Source: Betaproteobacteria bacterium
GTDB lineage: Bacteria > Pseudomonadota > Gammaproteobacteria > Burkholderiales > SG8-39
Length of the DNA stretch: 14,105 nucleotides
Assembly: GCA_029865405.1 (NCBI GenBank)
Contig: JAOUGZ010000027.1
Location: forward strand, 1 to 14,105
Direction: 5' to 3'
Part shown: piece by piece, positions 7,602 to 13,146 of the stretch
Numbering within the stretch: position 1 is the stretch's first letter
Layout of the letters: every line of letters starts with the position of its first letter
Translations under genes and position numbers: made by a program
The notes under the pieces: model-generated
Told to the model about the DNA's origin: nothing
Database searches by the model: none
What the model saw: the letters and a program-made list of their open reading frames with translations, nothing else

Positions 7602-7993
7602 TCGCCATCCCCGAGCGCGAGATCGAGTTCACCGCCGTGCGCGCGCAGGGCGCCGGCGGCCAGAACGTCAACAAGGTCTCGAGCGCGGTGCACCTGCGCT
7701 TCGACATCCGCGCCTCCTCGCTTCCCGAGGACGTCAAGCACCGCCTTCTGCACCGCGGCGACAAGCGCATCACGCGCACCGGCGTCGTCGTCATCAAGGC
7801 GCAGCAGCACCGGAGCCTCGATCTGAACCGGGCCGAGGCGCTCGCGCGGCTGCACGCGCTCGTTGCGGCGGCGGCCCAGGTGCCGAAAAGGCGGCGGCCT
7901 ACCCGGCCGACGCGTGGCTCGAAGGAACGGCGCATCGAGGCGAAACAGCGCCGCGGGCGCCTCAAGGCGTTACGCGGCCGCGTGCAGGACTGA
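7598..7993 (+). CDS. arfB: Alternative ribosome-rescue peptidyl-tRNA hydrolase ArfB
   Basis: ArfB frees ribosomes stalled at mRNA ends without a stop codon by hydrolysing the peptidyl-tRNA. The 131-residue protein has the catalytic GGQ at residues 20-22 in TAVRAQGAGGQNVNKVSSAVHLRFD, then DIRASSLPEDVKHRLL and VVVIKAQQHRSLDLNRAEALARL. It ends in the basic tail KRRRPTRPTRGSKERR that occupies the empty mRNA channel. It is slightly shorter than E. coli YaeJ/ArfB (140 aa), lacking a few N-terminal residues, and is too short for RF1/RF2, having no codon-recognition domain. The GTG start (MIAIPEREIEF) overlaps the upstream TGA. The TGA stop forms part of the extended -10 element proposed for the next gene. 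Confidence 0.95.
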   Translation: MIAIPEREIEFTAVRAQGAGGQNVNKVSSAVHLRFDIRASSLPEDVKHRLLHRGDKRITRTGVVVIKAQQHRSLDLNRAEALARLHALVAAAAQVPKRRRPTRPTRGSKERRIEAKQRRGRLKALRGRVQD

Positions 7994-7999
7994 TAAGAT
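7991..7999 (+). promoter_or_regulatory. Extended -10 element, predicted leaderless start of the dioxygenase gene
   Basis: TGATAAGAT fits the extended -10 pattern TGnTAnnnT. The -10 hexamer TAAGAT ends at 7999, so transcription would begin at about 8006-8007, which is the A of the ATG. There is no Shine-Dalgarno sequence between it and the ATG (tttgccc), in agreement with leaderless translation. A -35 is poor (TTACGC at 7970-7975, 18-base spacer), as is usual for extended -10 promoters. The TGA of the element is the arfB stop codon. Confidence 0.45.
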
Positions 8000-8006
8000 T
8001 TTGCCC

Positions 8007-8585
8007 ATGGAAACCGCCAACGAGCGCCGCAAGGAAGTTGCCTCTGCCGTCGCCGACATCCGCGAGATCGAGCAGCGCGATGGCGTGAACCGCGCCAGCC
8101 TCGAGAAGATCAAGGCGCGGCTGATCAAGCTGGCGGCTCGCGCGGAGCTCTTCACCGCCGCGGACTTCCCGCCGCCCGAGCCCGGCGGCAAGCGCCACTC
8201 GTGCCTGTACCGGCTGTCCGAGGACGCCGACCACCGCTTCGCGCTGTACGCCAACTCGGCGCGGGGCGGACACGGCACGCCGGCGCACAACCACACCACC
8301 TGGGCGGTGATCGTCGGCGTGACGGGGGAGGAACTGAACAGGTTCTACGACCGCGCCGTCGAAGGCGGCGTGCGCGAGAAGGGTCGCGAGGTCGTGCGCC
8401 AGGGCACGGGCGTCGCCTTCATGCCCGAGGACCTGCATTCCATCCACATCGACGCGCCGCTCATCAATTTCCACATGTACGGCCTTGGCCTCGAGCAGCT
8501 GCACAAGCGCGAGTTCTACAAGGAAAAGGAAGGGCGCTGGGACATCTTCCCGGCGCACTCGGACATCCGCGAAGCGCGCGCATGA
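8007..8585 (+). CDS. Cysteine dioxygenase-family cupin (COG5553-like)
   Basis: This 192-residue protein is a predicted non-haem iron thiol dioxygenase, which would oxidise the thiol of cysteine or a related small thiol (for example 3-mercaptopropionate) to a sulfinate with O2. An N-terminal helical region (1-50) precedes the cupin barrel. The iron ligands are visible as His94 and His96 in GTPAHNHTTWAVIVG, with His144 or His147 in EDLHSIHIDAPLINFHMYG. The spacing of the HxH and the later His suits the family. Substrate cannot be settled from sequence. ATG 8007 is chosen over upstream in-frame starts because those lie inside arfB and because of the -10 element. Its TGA overlaps the next start as ATGA, which ties it to a multi-rhodanese protein and to sulfur metabolism. 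Confidence 0.82.
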   Translation: METANERRKEVASAVADIREIEQRDGVNRASLEKIKARLIKLAARAELFTAADFPPPEPGGKRHSCLYRLSEDADHRFALYANSARGGHGTPAHNHTTWAVIVGVTGEELNRFYDRAVEGGVREKGREVVRQGTGVAFMPEDLHSIHIDAPLINFHMYGLGLEQLHKREFYKEKEGRWDIFPAHSDIREARA

Positions 8586-10162
8586 CGCCTGCGCAGCTGC
8601 GCGAGCGGCTGCTGTCGCGCGGCGAGCTGGCCTTGCTCGACGTGCGCGAGCAGGGCGTGCATTACAAGGGGCATCCGTTCTTCGCCTGCGCGCTGCCGCT
8701 GTCGCGCCTGGAGCTCCTGGTGGGCGACCTGCTGCCGCGCCTCACGGCGCCGCTCGTGCTGCTCGATGGCGGCGGCGAGGGGCTCGCAGAACGCGCCAGC
8801 GTGAAGCTGAGGGAATTCGGCTACACGGACGTCGACATTCTCGAGGGCGGCTGCGCCGCGTGGCCGGCCACCGGCGGCGAGCTGTTCAGCGGCGTGAACG
8901 TGCCTTCGAAGGCGTTCGGCGAATTCGTCGAGCACCACTATGGCACGCCGCGCATTCCGCCCACCGAGCTGAAGCGCCTGCAGGAAAGCGGCCGCAAGCT
9001 CGTGATCCTCGATTCGCGGCCGTGGGAGGAATACCACCGCATGAACATCCCCGGCGGCATCGATGCACCGGGGGCGGAGCTCGTGTACCGCACGCCCGAC
9101 CTCGCACCGGATGCCGACACGCTGGTGGTGGTGAACTGCGCCGGCCGCACGCGCAGCATCATCGGCTGCCAGTCGCTCAGGAACGCGGGCTGGAAGGACG
9201 TCGTGGCGCTGAAGGACGGCACGATGGGCTGGGAGCTCGCCGGCTACGAGTGCGAACGCGGCTCGAATCGCGTGGCCGCGGCGCCGGGCGCCGCCGGGCG
9301 CGAGCGCGCCCGCAAGGCGGCGGAAAGTGTCGCCCGGCGCTTCGAGGTCAAGTTCGCGCGCGCGCCGCAGGCGCGCGCCTGGCTCGAGGACGCGGCGCGC
9401 ACCACCTACCTCCTCGACGTGCGCACGCGCGAGGAGTACGAAGGCGGCCATCTCGAGGGCGCGCGCCATGCGCCCGGCGGCCAGTTGGTCCAGGCGACCG
9501 ACGAGTTCGTCGGCGTGCGCAATGCCCGCATCGTGCTCGTCGACCCGGAGCGCGTGCGCTCGGTGATGACCGCGTCGTGGCTGAACCAGATGGGCTGGGA
9601 CGACGTATACGTGCTCGAACCCGACAGCGGCGACTGGCCGCTCGAGCGGGGGCCGCGCCAGCGCGAGATTCCGGGATTCGCACGCTGGGACGCGATCGAC
9701 GCGCGGGCGCTCGACCCGGCGCGGGCGACGGTCATTGACCTCTCCACGAGCCTGCGCTTTCGCGCTCGGCACGTGCCGGCGGCGTGGTGGGCAGTGCGCG
9801 CGCGGCTCGCCGAAGCGCAGGCGAAGCTGCCGGCCCCGCGCGACCTGGTCCTCACCTCGGACGACGGCGTGCTGGCGCACCTCGCCGCGCCGGAGGCGGC
9901 GGTCCTCTGGCCGCGCGCGCGCGTGCAGGTGCTCGCAGGCGGAAACGCGGCGTGGTTCGCCGCCGGCCTGCCCGCCGAAAGCGGCATCGGCGCCAATGCG
10001 ACCACCTCGCTCGACGACGTCTGGTACAAGCCCTACGACCACGAGCACGGCGCTGACTACGAGAAGCACGCGCGCGCCTACCTCGACTGGGAAGTGGCGC
10101 TCGTCGAGCAGATCAAGCGCGACCCGGCGATCCGCTTTCGGGCGTACGATACGCGGGCCTGA
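8582..10162 (+). CDS. Four-domain rhodanese-like sulfurtransferase
   Basis: The 526-residue soluble protein contains four rhodanese-like repeats, at roughly residues 1-100, 122-225, 255-355 and 365-465, recognisable by LLDVRE, ILDSRPWEEYHRMNIPGG, LLDVRTREEYEGGHLEGARH and VIDLSTSLRFRARHVPAA. Only repeat 2 has an active-site cysteine, Cys186, in the loop CAGRTRS. The equivalent loops read LDGGGEGLAE, VDPERVRS and TSDDGVLAH, so repeats 1, 3 and 4 should be non-catalytic. The last about 60 residues (WYKPYDHEHG onward) are a charged tail. It would move sulfane sulfur between a donor such as a persulfide or thiosulfate and an acceptor. The ATGA overlap with the dioxygenase gene suggests a shared thiol pathway, with the dioxygenase and the Cys-less glutaredoxin downstream. 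Confidence 0.88.
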   Translation: MTPAQLRERLLSRGELALLDVREQGVHYKGHPFFACALPLSRLELLVGDLLPRLTAPLVLLDGGGEGLAERASVKLREFGYTDVDILEGGCAAWPATGGELFSGVNVPSKAFGEFVEHHYGTPRIPPTELKRLQESGRKLVILDSRPWEEYHRMNIPGGIDAPGAELVYRTPDLAPDADTLVVVNCAGRTRSIIGCQSLRNAGWKDVVALKDGTMGWELAGYECERGSNRVAAAPGAAGRERARKAAESVARRFEVKFARAPQARAWLEDAARTTYLLDVRTREEYEGGHLEGARHAPGGQLVQATDEFVGVRNARIVLVDPERVRSVMTASWLNQMGWDDVYVLEPDSGDWPLERGPRQREIPGFARWDAIDARALDPARATVIDLSTSLRFRARHVPAAWWAVRARLAEAQAKLPAPRDLVLTSDDGVLAHLAAPEAAVLWPRARVQVLAGGNAAWFAAGLPAESGIGANATTSLDDVWYKPYDHEHGADYEKHARAYLDWEVALVEQIKRDPAIRFRAYDTRA

Positions 10163-10164
10163 CC

Positions 10165-10542
10165 ATGCCCCGACCCCTTTTCGACCAGGCGCGCGTGCAT
10201 CCCGCGATCCGCGACAAGATCGCCGGCTGGGGCGTGGAGATCATCGAGGAAGTGCAGCAGGTGATCGAGGCCAAGCGCATCGTCGTCGTCGGCATGAAGA
10301 TGAACCCGGCGCCGAAGAAGGCGCGCCGCCTGCTCGACGCCGCGGGACTCGAGTACACCTACCTCGAGTACGGCTCCTACCTCTCCGGCTGGCGCAGGCG
10401 CCTGCCGCTCAAGCTCTGGACCGGCTGGCAGACCTTTCCCATGGTGTTCGTGAACGGCGTGCTGGTGGGCGGGGCGAGCGACCTGGAAAAACTCATGGCG
10501 AGCGGCAAGCTGGACGAGATGCTGAAGCAGGACTCAGAGTAG
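10165..10542 (+). CDS. Glutaredoxin-fold protein lacking all cysteines
   Basis: This 125-residue protein resembles monothiol (Grx4-type) glutaredoxins. An N-terminal helix (IRDKIAGWGVEIIEEVQQVIEAK) precedes a first strand VVVVGMK, and the glutathione-binding region WTGWQTFPMVFVNGVLVGGASDLEKLMASGKL (about residues 86-117) is well conserved. The CGFS or CPxC active site is absent: the segment reads MKMNPAPKKARRLLD, and the protein has no cysteine anywhere. It cannot act as a thiol reductase and cannot ligand a [2Fe-2S] cluster through Cys; it may bind glutathione or a glutathionylated partner. It begins 2 bases after the rhodanese stop, so it probably shares that operon. Its 3' end overlaps the convergent exonuclease gene by 9 bases. 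Confidence 0.8.
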   Translation: MPRPLFDQARVHPAIRDKIAGWGVEIIEEVQQVIEAKRIVVVGMKMNPAPKKARRLLDAAGLEYTYLEYGSYLSGWRRRLPLKLWTGWQTFPMVFVNGVLVGGASDLEKLMASGKLDEMLKQDSE

Positions 10543-11130
10543 ACCGAGGGCCTGGAAGCGCAGGTAAAGCTCGCGGCAGGCCCAGGCGTCGGTCGCGGCG
10601 TACGTAACCTGCTGCGGCGTGAGGCGCGGCGTCGCCCAGTTGGTGGTCTTGGTGCCTTTCGGGATGCGCGTGCCGAGGAAGATGCCCGTGAGGTTCCGCA
10701 GCCCCGTCTGCTTGAGGCCATGGCGCCGCGCGACGTGACCGAGATCGAGCGTCGCGGCGGTCTCGAACGCGAAAAGCTGCTGCAGCTGGCGCAGGTCATC
10801 GGCGAGCGCCACCCCGGCATTGACGATGTGCGGCGCGCCGAGCAGCGAAGAGAGCAGCCCCGAGCAGTCGAGGCGCTGCAGCGGAAACAGGTATACCGCG
10901 CGCGCCGTGGCCACCTGCGCGAGGCTTGGCAGGTGGCTCTCGCCCTTCCTGAAGGCGGGCCGCGTCTCGGTGTCGAAGCCGACCGCGGCTTCCTGCAGGA
11001 TGTCTTCCGCGGCGCGCTCGAGCAGGCCCGGCGACTCGACCAGGCGCACCTCGCCCTCGTAGCGCCGGATGGGCAGTGCGTTCATCTCCTCGCGCGTGAT
11101 CTGGCGCAGGTATTCGGGCGGCAGGGGCAT
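10534..11130 (-). CDS. DEDDy 3'-5' exonuclease (RNase D-like, single domain)
   Basis: The 198-residue protein is a stand-alone exonuclease domain. Motif Exo I is GFDTETRP with Asp53 and Glu55. Exo II is in NAGVALADDLRQL with Asp111 or Asp112. Exo III is YAATDAW with Tyr177 and Asp181, which places it in the DEDDy class that removes nucleotides from RNA or DNA 3' ends using two metal ions. E. coli RNase D is about 375 residues with HRDC domains; these are missing here, so it fits the short 3'-5' exonuclease family. Its substrate is unknown. The ATG at 11128-11130 faces a divergent gene 32 bases away. A TACACT -10-like element at 11145-11140 on this strand would leave a leader of only about 3 bases. 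Confidence 0.88.
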   Translation of the reverse strand: MPLPPEYLRQITREEMNALPIRRYEGEVRLVESPGLLERAAEDILQEAAVGFDTETRPAFRKGESHLPSLAQVATARAVYLFPLQRLDCSGLLSSLLGAPHIVNAGVALADDLRQLQQLFAFETAATLDLGHVARRHGLKQTGLRNLTGIFLGTRIPKGTKTTNWATPRLTPQQVTYAATDAWACRELYLRFQALGLL

Positions 11131-11162
11131 ACCGGGCGCAGTGTAAGCTTGCGCGGGCAGGA
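11131..11162. promoter_or_regulatory. Compact 32-bp divergent intergenic region
   Basis: This is the only non-coding DNA between two divergent start codons. On the minus strand TACACT (11145-11140) with TTCTCA (11169-11164) 18 bases upstream resembles a sigma-70 promoter for the exonuclease. On the plus strand TAAGCT (11144-11149) is a weak -10 candidate. The two sit on the same AAGCTT palindrome, so RNA polymerase binding in the two directions would be mutually exclusive. Either transcript would have a leader of fewer than 10 bases. Confidence 0.35.
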
Positions 11163-11501
11163 ATGAGAAAGAAGCGCCGCGCCCGCCATCGCCACCATGT
11201 CTACGTGGTCGAGCTCGACCCCGCAGTGCTCAATCTTGCGCGCTTTCGCAAAGCGAATCCGGGGCGCGACATGCTCAAGCCCTGCCTGTACGTAGGCATG
11301 ACCGGGCTCACGCCTGAGGCGCGCTTCGCCAAGCACAAGGCCGGCCAGCGCGCGAATTCCTACGTGCAGCGCTTCGGCCTCAGGCTCCTGCCCAAGCTGT
11401 ACGCCTACGCCAACCCGATGCCGTACGAGGCGGCGCGCGACATGGAAGTGGAGCTCGCGATCGGGCTGCGCGAGGAGGGCTACGCCGTATGGCAGGGGTA
11501 G
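11163..11501 (+). CDS. Small basic GIY-YIG-like protein (putative nuclease fold)
   Basis: This 112-residue protein starts with a highly basic stretch (MRKKRRARHRHH). The pattern VYVVEL (Tyr14), then CLYVGMTGL (41-49, Tyr43-Val-Gly45 and Thr47), then EARFAKHKAG (Arg54, His58) and a helix AARDMEVELAIGL (Glu95 or Glu97) follows the order of the GIY-YIG nuclease motif. In that family the two tyrosines, the Arg/His helix and the Glu form the metal-dependent active site. The spacing between the GIY and YIG strands is long (about 26 residues), and the first motif lacks Gly, so this is a divergent member; activity is uncertain. AGGAATG places a purine tract right at the ATG. It overlaps the PIN gene by 13 bases, which suggests a coupled pair. 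Confidence 0.68.
   Translation: MRKKRRARHRHHVYVVELDPAVLNLARFRKANPGRDMLKPCLYVGMTGLTPEARFAKHKAGQRANSYVQRFGLRLLPKLYAYANPMPYEAARDMEVELAIGLREEGYAVWQG
11473..11478 (+). promoter_or_regulatory. Perfect Shine-Dalgarno of the PIN gene, inside the upstream gene
   Basis: AGGAGG is a perfect match to the 16S anti-Shine-Dalgarno and lies 10 bases before ATG 11489. It is the strongest ribosome binding site in the window, where most genes have weak or none, and it settles the PIN start. It suggests that the PIN gene is translated independently of, and perhaps more than, the overlapping upstream gene. Confidence 0.65.
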
Positions 11502-11908
11502 TGGTCGTGCTGGACACCCAGGTGTGGCTCGACTGGCTGGTGTTCGACGACCCCTCGGTGGGCCCCTTGCGCGAGGCGCAGGCCGCGGGACGCATCGAAA
11601 TCGTGATCGACGAGCCCTGCGAGGCGGAGCTGGTGCGCGTCCTGGCCTACGACCTCGGCAAGTTTTCGCTCGAGCCCGACGAACAGACCCACTGCATCGC
11701 GCGCTGCCGCAGCCTCGCGAAGCGCGTCGTGTGCGCAAGCCCGGGCGAAATGCCGAAATGCAGGGATCCCGACGACCAGAAATTCCTCGCGCTGGCGGCG
11801 GGCGCGGGGGCGCGGTACCTGATTTCCAAGGACCAGGCGGTGCTGGCGCTCGCGCCGCGCGTGTCGCTGTTCCGCATCCTGGCGCCGAAGGATTTCGGCG
11901 CGCCCTGA
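11489..11908 (+). CDS. PIN-domain protein (COG1569-type putative ribonuclease)
   Basis: The 139-residue protein is a single PIN domain, a metal-dependent ribonuclease fold common in VapC-like toxins. Acidic residues fall at the family positions: Asp9 in VVVLDTQVWLDWL, Glu47 in EPCEAELVRVLAY, Asp93/Asp96 in CRDPDDQKFLALAAG, and Asp115 in YLISKDQAVL. It fits the COG1569/TIGR00305 'putative toxin' group better than classical VapC. No recognisable antitoxin of the usual DNA-binding type lies beside it. The upstream overlapping gene codes for a GIY-YIG-like protein and the downstream one for DUF3293, joined by TGATG. It may therefore be a housekeeping RNA-processing nuclease, or part of an unrecognised toxin-antitoxin pair. 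Confidence 0.85.
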   Translation: MAGVVVVLDTQVWLDWLVFDDPSVGPLREAQAAGRIEIVIDEPCEAELVRVLAYDLGKFSLEPDEQTHCIARCRSLAKRVVCASPGEMPKCRDPDDQKFLALAAGAGARYLISKDQAVLALAPRVSLFRILAPKDFGAP

Positions 11909-12333
11909 TGCCCGTCGGCCCGGACCTGGTCATCGCCTACCTGAGCGCGGAGTACGTCGTGTATGGCGAACCCGAACTGGTGCTGCGCATCGGCGAGCCG
12001 AGCGAAGGCCTGGATGCGCTGCTCGAGGCCGAGGGCGCGGACGCCGCGGCCTATGTCACGGCGGCCAACCCGCATGGCCGGCTCGTGGGGAAAGCCGAGA
12101 ACGTGCTCGCGAGCACCGCGCTGCTGCATGCGCAGAGGGACGCGGGCTACGCCTGCTTTGCCGGAGAGGGCCGCGACCCGCAGAACGAGTGGCCTGCGGA
12201 GCCGAGCGTGCTGGTGGTGGGCATCTCGCGCGCCGAAGCCGTGGTGCTCGGGCGCAGCTACGAGCAGAACGCGATCGTGTTCGTGGAAAAAGGCAAGGCG
12301 CCCGAGCTGGTGATGCTCGCCGCTCAGGGCTGA
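11908..12333 (+). CDS. DUF3293 domain protein
   Basis: This 141-residue protein matches the DUF3293 family by AAYVTAANPHGRLVGKAENVLAS (about residues 45-69), a mid-region with PQNEWPAEPSVLVVGI, and RSYEQNAIVFVEKGKAPELVML near the end. The family has no known function; the conserved N-P and E-N residues and the QNA motif are kept. The ATG overlaps the PIN stop codon as TGATG, so it is probably co-translated with it. Its 3' end overlaps the convergent yjbQ by 10 bases. It has no membrane segment or signal peptide. Confidence 0.82.
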   Translation: MPVGPDLVIAYLSAEYVVYGEPELVLRIGEPSEGLDALLEAEGADAAAYVTAANPHGRLVGKAENVLASTALLHAQRDAGYACFAGEGRDPQNEWPAEPSVLVVGISRAEAVVLGRSYEQNAIVFVEKGKAPELVMLAAQG

Positions 12334-12746
12334 CCGAGGACCGTCACCACGACGCTGCGCGAGTGTGACGCGCGGCGATGTTCCCAGAGGTAGATGCCCT
12401 GCCAGGTGCCGAGTGCCAGCCGGCCTTCGGCCACCGGGATCTGCAGCGAATTCGTGGTCAGTACCGCGCGCGCATGCGCCGCCATGTCGTCCGGGCCTTC
12501 GTCGTCGTGCCGGTAGGCCGGGTCGGCGTCGGGTGCCAGGCGCGCAAGGATCGTCTCCAGGTCCTCGCGCACCGCTGGCGCCGCGTTCTCGCACAGGATG
12601 AGCGACGCGCTCGTGTGCTGCAGGAAGACGTTGCACAGGCCGCTGCGGACGCCGGATTCGCGCACGACGTGCGCCACCTCGGCAGTGATGTCGGTCGTGC
12701 CGCGGCCGCGGGTGCGGAAGTTGAGCGATTTCTGCACAGTGGGCAT
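12324..12746 (-). CDS. yjbQ: YjbQ/UPF0047 family protein
   Basis: The 140-residue protein belongs to the YjbQ family, a small trimeric fold whose E. coli member has secondary thiamine-phosphate synthase activity; the physiological role is not settled. Conserved features seen are LQHTSASLILCENA (His44, Glu53, Asn54), the metal-site region YRHDDEGPDDMAAHARAVL (His80, His91) and GTWQGIYLWEHR (113-124). The start MPTVQKSLNF matches the family length (E. coli 138 aa); upstream in-frame codons would only add non-conserved residues overlapping the HNH gene. No Shine-Dalgarno is seen. Its start codon shares bases 12745-12746 with the ATG of the divergent HNH gene. Confidence 0.9.
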   Translation of the reverse strand: MPTVQKSLNFRTRGRGTTDITAEVAHVVRESGVRSGLCNVFLQHTSASLILCENAAPAVREDLETILARLAPDADPAYRHDDEGPDDMAAHARAVLTTNSLQIPVAEGRLALGTWQGIYLWEHRRASHSRSVVVTVLGQP

Positions 12747-13062
12747 GATAGGTGGCGTGAAGCCGCCATTGTCCACGTACCGCGAGCAGGCGCTCAAGAT
12801 CTTGCCGTGGATCTGCACGCGCTGCGCGCGCGAATTCCCCGCCTCGCGCCTGCGCGAGCTGACGGTGCACCACAAGGACGGCAATCACGACCACAACCCG
12901 CCCGACGGCTCCAACTGGGAGCTGCTGTGCGTCTTTTGCCACGAGAACGAGCATGCGCGCGTCGAGGACGCACGCGCCGGCGGCGGCGCCGAGAGGCCGC
13001 GGGCTCCCGCAACGCACAAGCCGCTCGCCGCACTGGAGAAGCTGCTGAAAGGCAAGAAGTAG
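12745..13062 (+). CDS. yajD: YajD-like HNH nuclease family protein
   Basis: The 105-residue protein closely matches E. coli YajD across YREQALKILPWICTRCAREF, LRELTVHHKDGNHDHNPPDGSNWELLC and VFCHENEH. It has a treble-clef zinc site formed by Cys24/Cys27 and Cys62/Cys65, with the HNH catalytic block His42-His43, the Asn/Asp between and His66/His70. The family is a predicted DNA nuclease of unknown role. The C-terminal third (71-105) is charged and non-conserved, ending LEKLLKGKK. The start is uncertain: ATG 12745 overlaps the yjbQ start codon on the other strand, while GTG 12757 would remove four residues. Neither has a good Shine-Dalgarno. It may share a promoter region with yjbQ. Confidence 0.87.
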   Translation: MIGGVKPPLSTYREQALKILPWICTRCAREFPASRLRELTVHHKDGNHDHNPPDGSNWELLCVFCHENEHARVEDARAGGGAERPRAPATHKPLAALEKLLKGKK

Positions 13063-13125
13063 TTCTCATTCGCGCGGCTATCCGCCCCCAGGACATCCGG
13101 CGCAGTTCGAAGCCCCGATGTGGGC

Positions 13126-13131
13126 GAAAAT
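13126..13131 (+). promoter_or_regulatory. Possible -10 element before the monooxygenase gene
   Basis: GAAAAT matches the -10 consensus at four of six positions within an otherwise GC-rich 84-base gap (13063-13146). Transcription would begin near 13138 and give a leader of about 9 bases with no Shine-Dalgarno. No convincing -35 at 16-18 bases was found. Apart from this I see nothing in the gap, and no terminator hairpin for the HNH gene. Confidence 0.25.
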
Positions 13132-13146
13132 GCGCGCGCACCCCCT

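Noticed and set aside
11489..11908. Classical VapBC toxin-antitoxin module
   Set aside because: The PIN protein fits COG1569 rather than VapC, and no AbrB-, RHH- or Phd-type antitoxin gene is next to it.
12598..12744. Longer N-terminus for the HNH protein from 12598
   Set aside because: The added residues (Cys- and Arg-rich) are antisense to the conserved YjbQ and do not resemble YajD.
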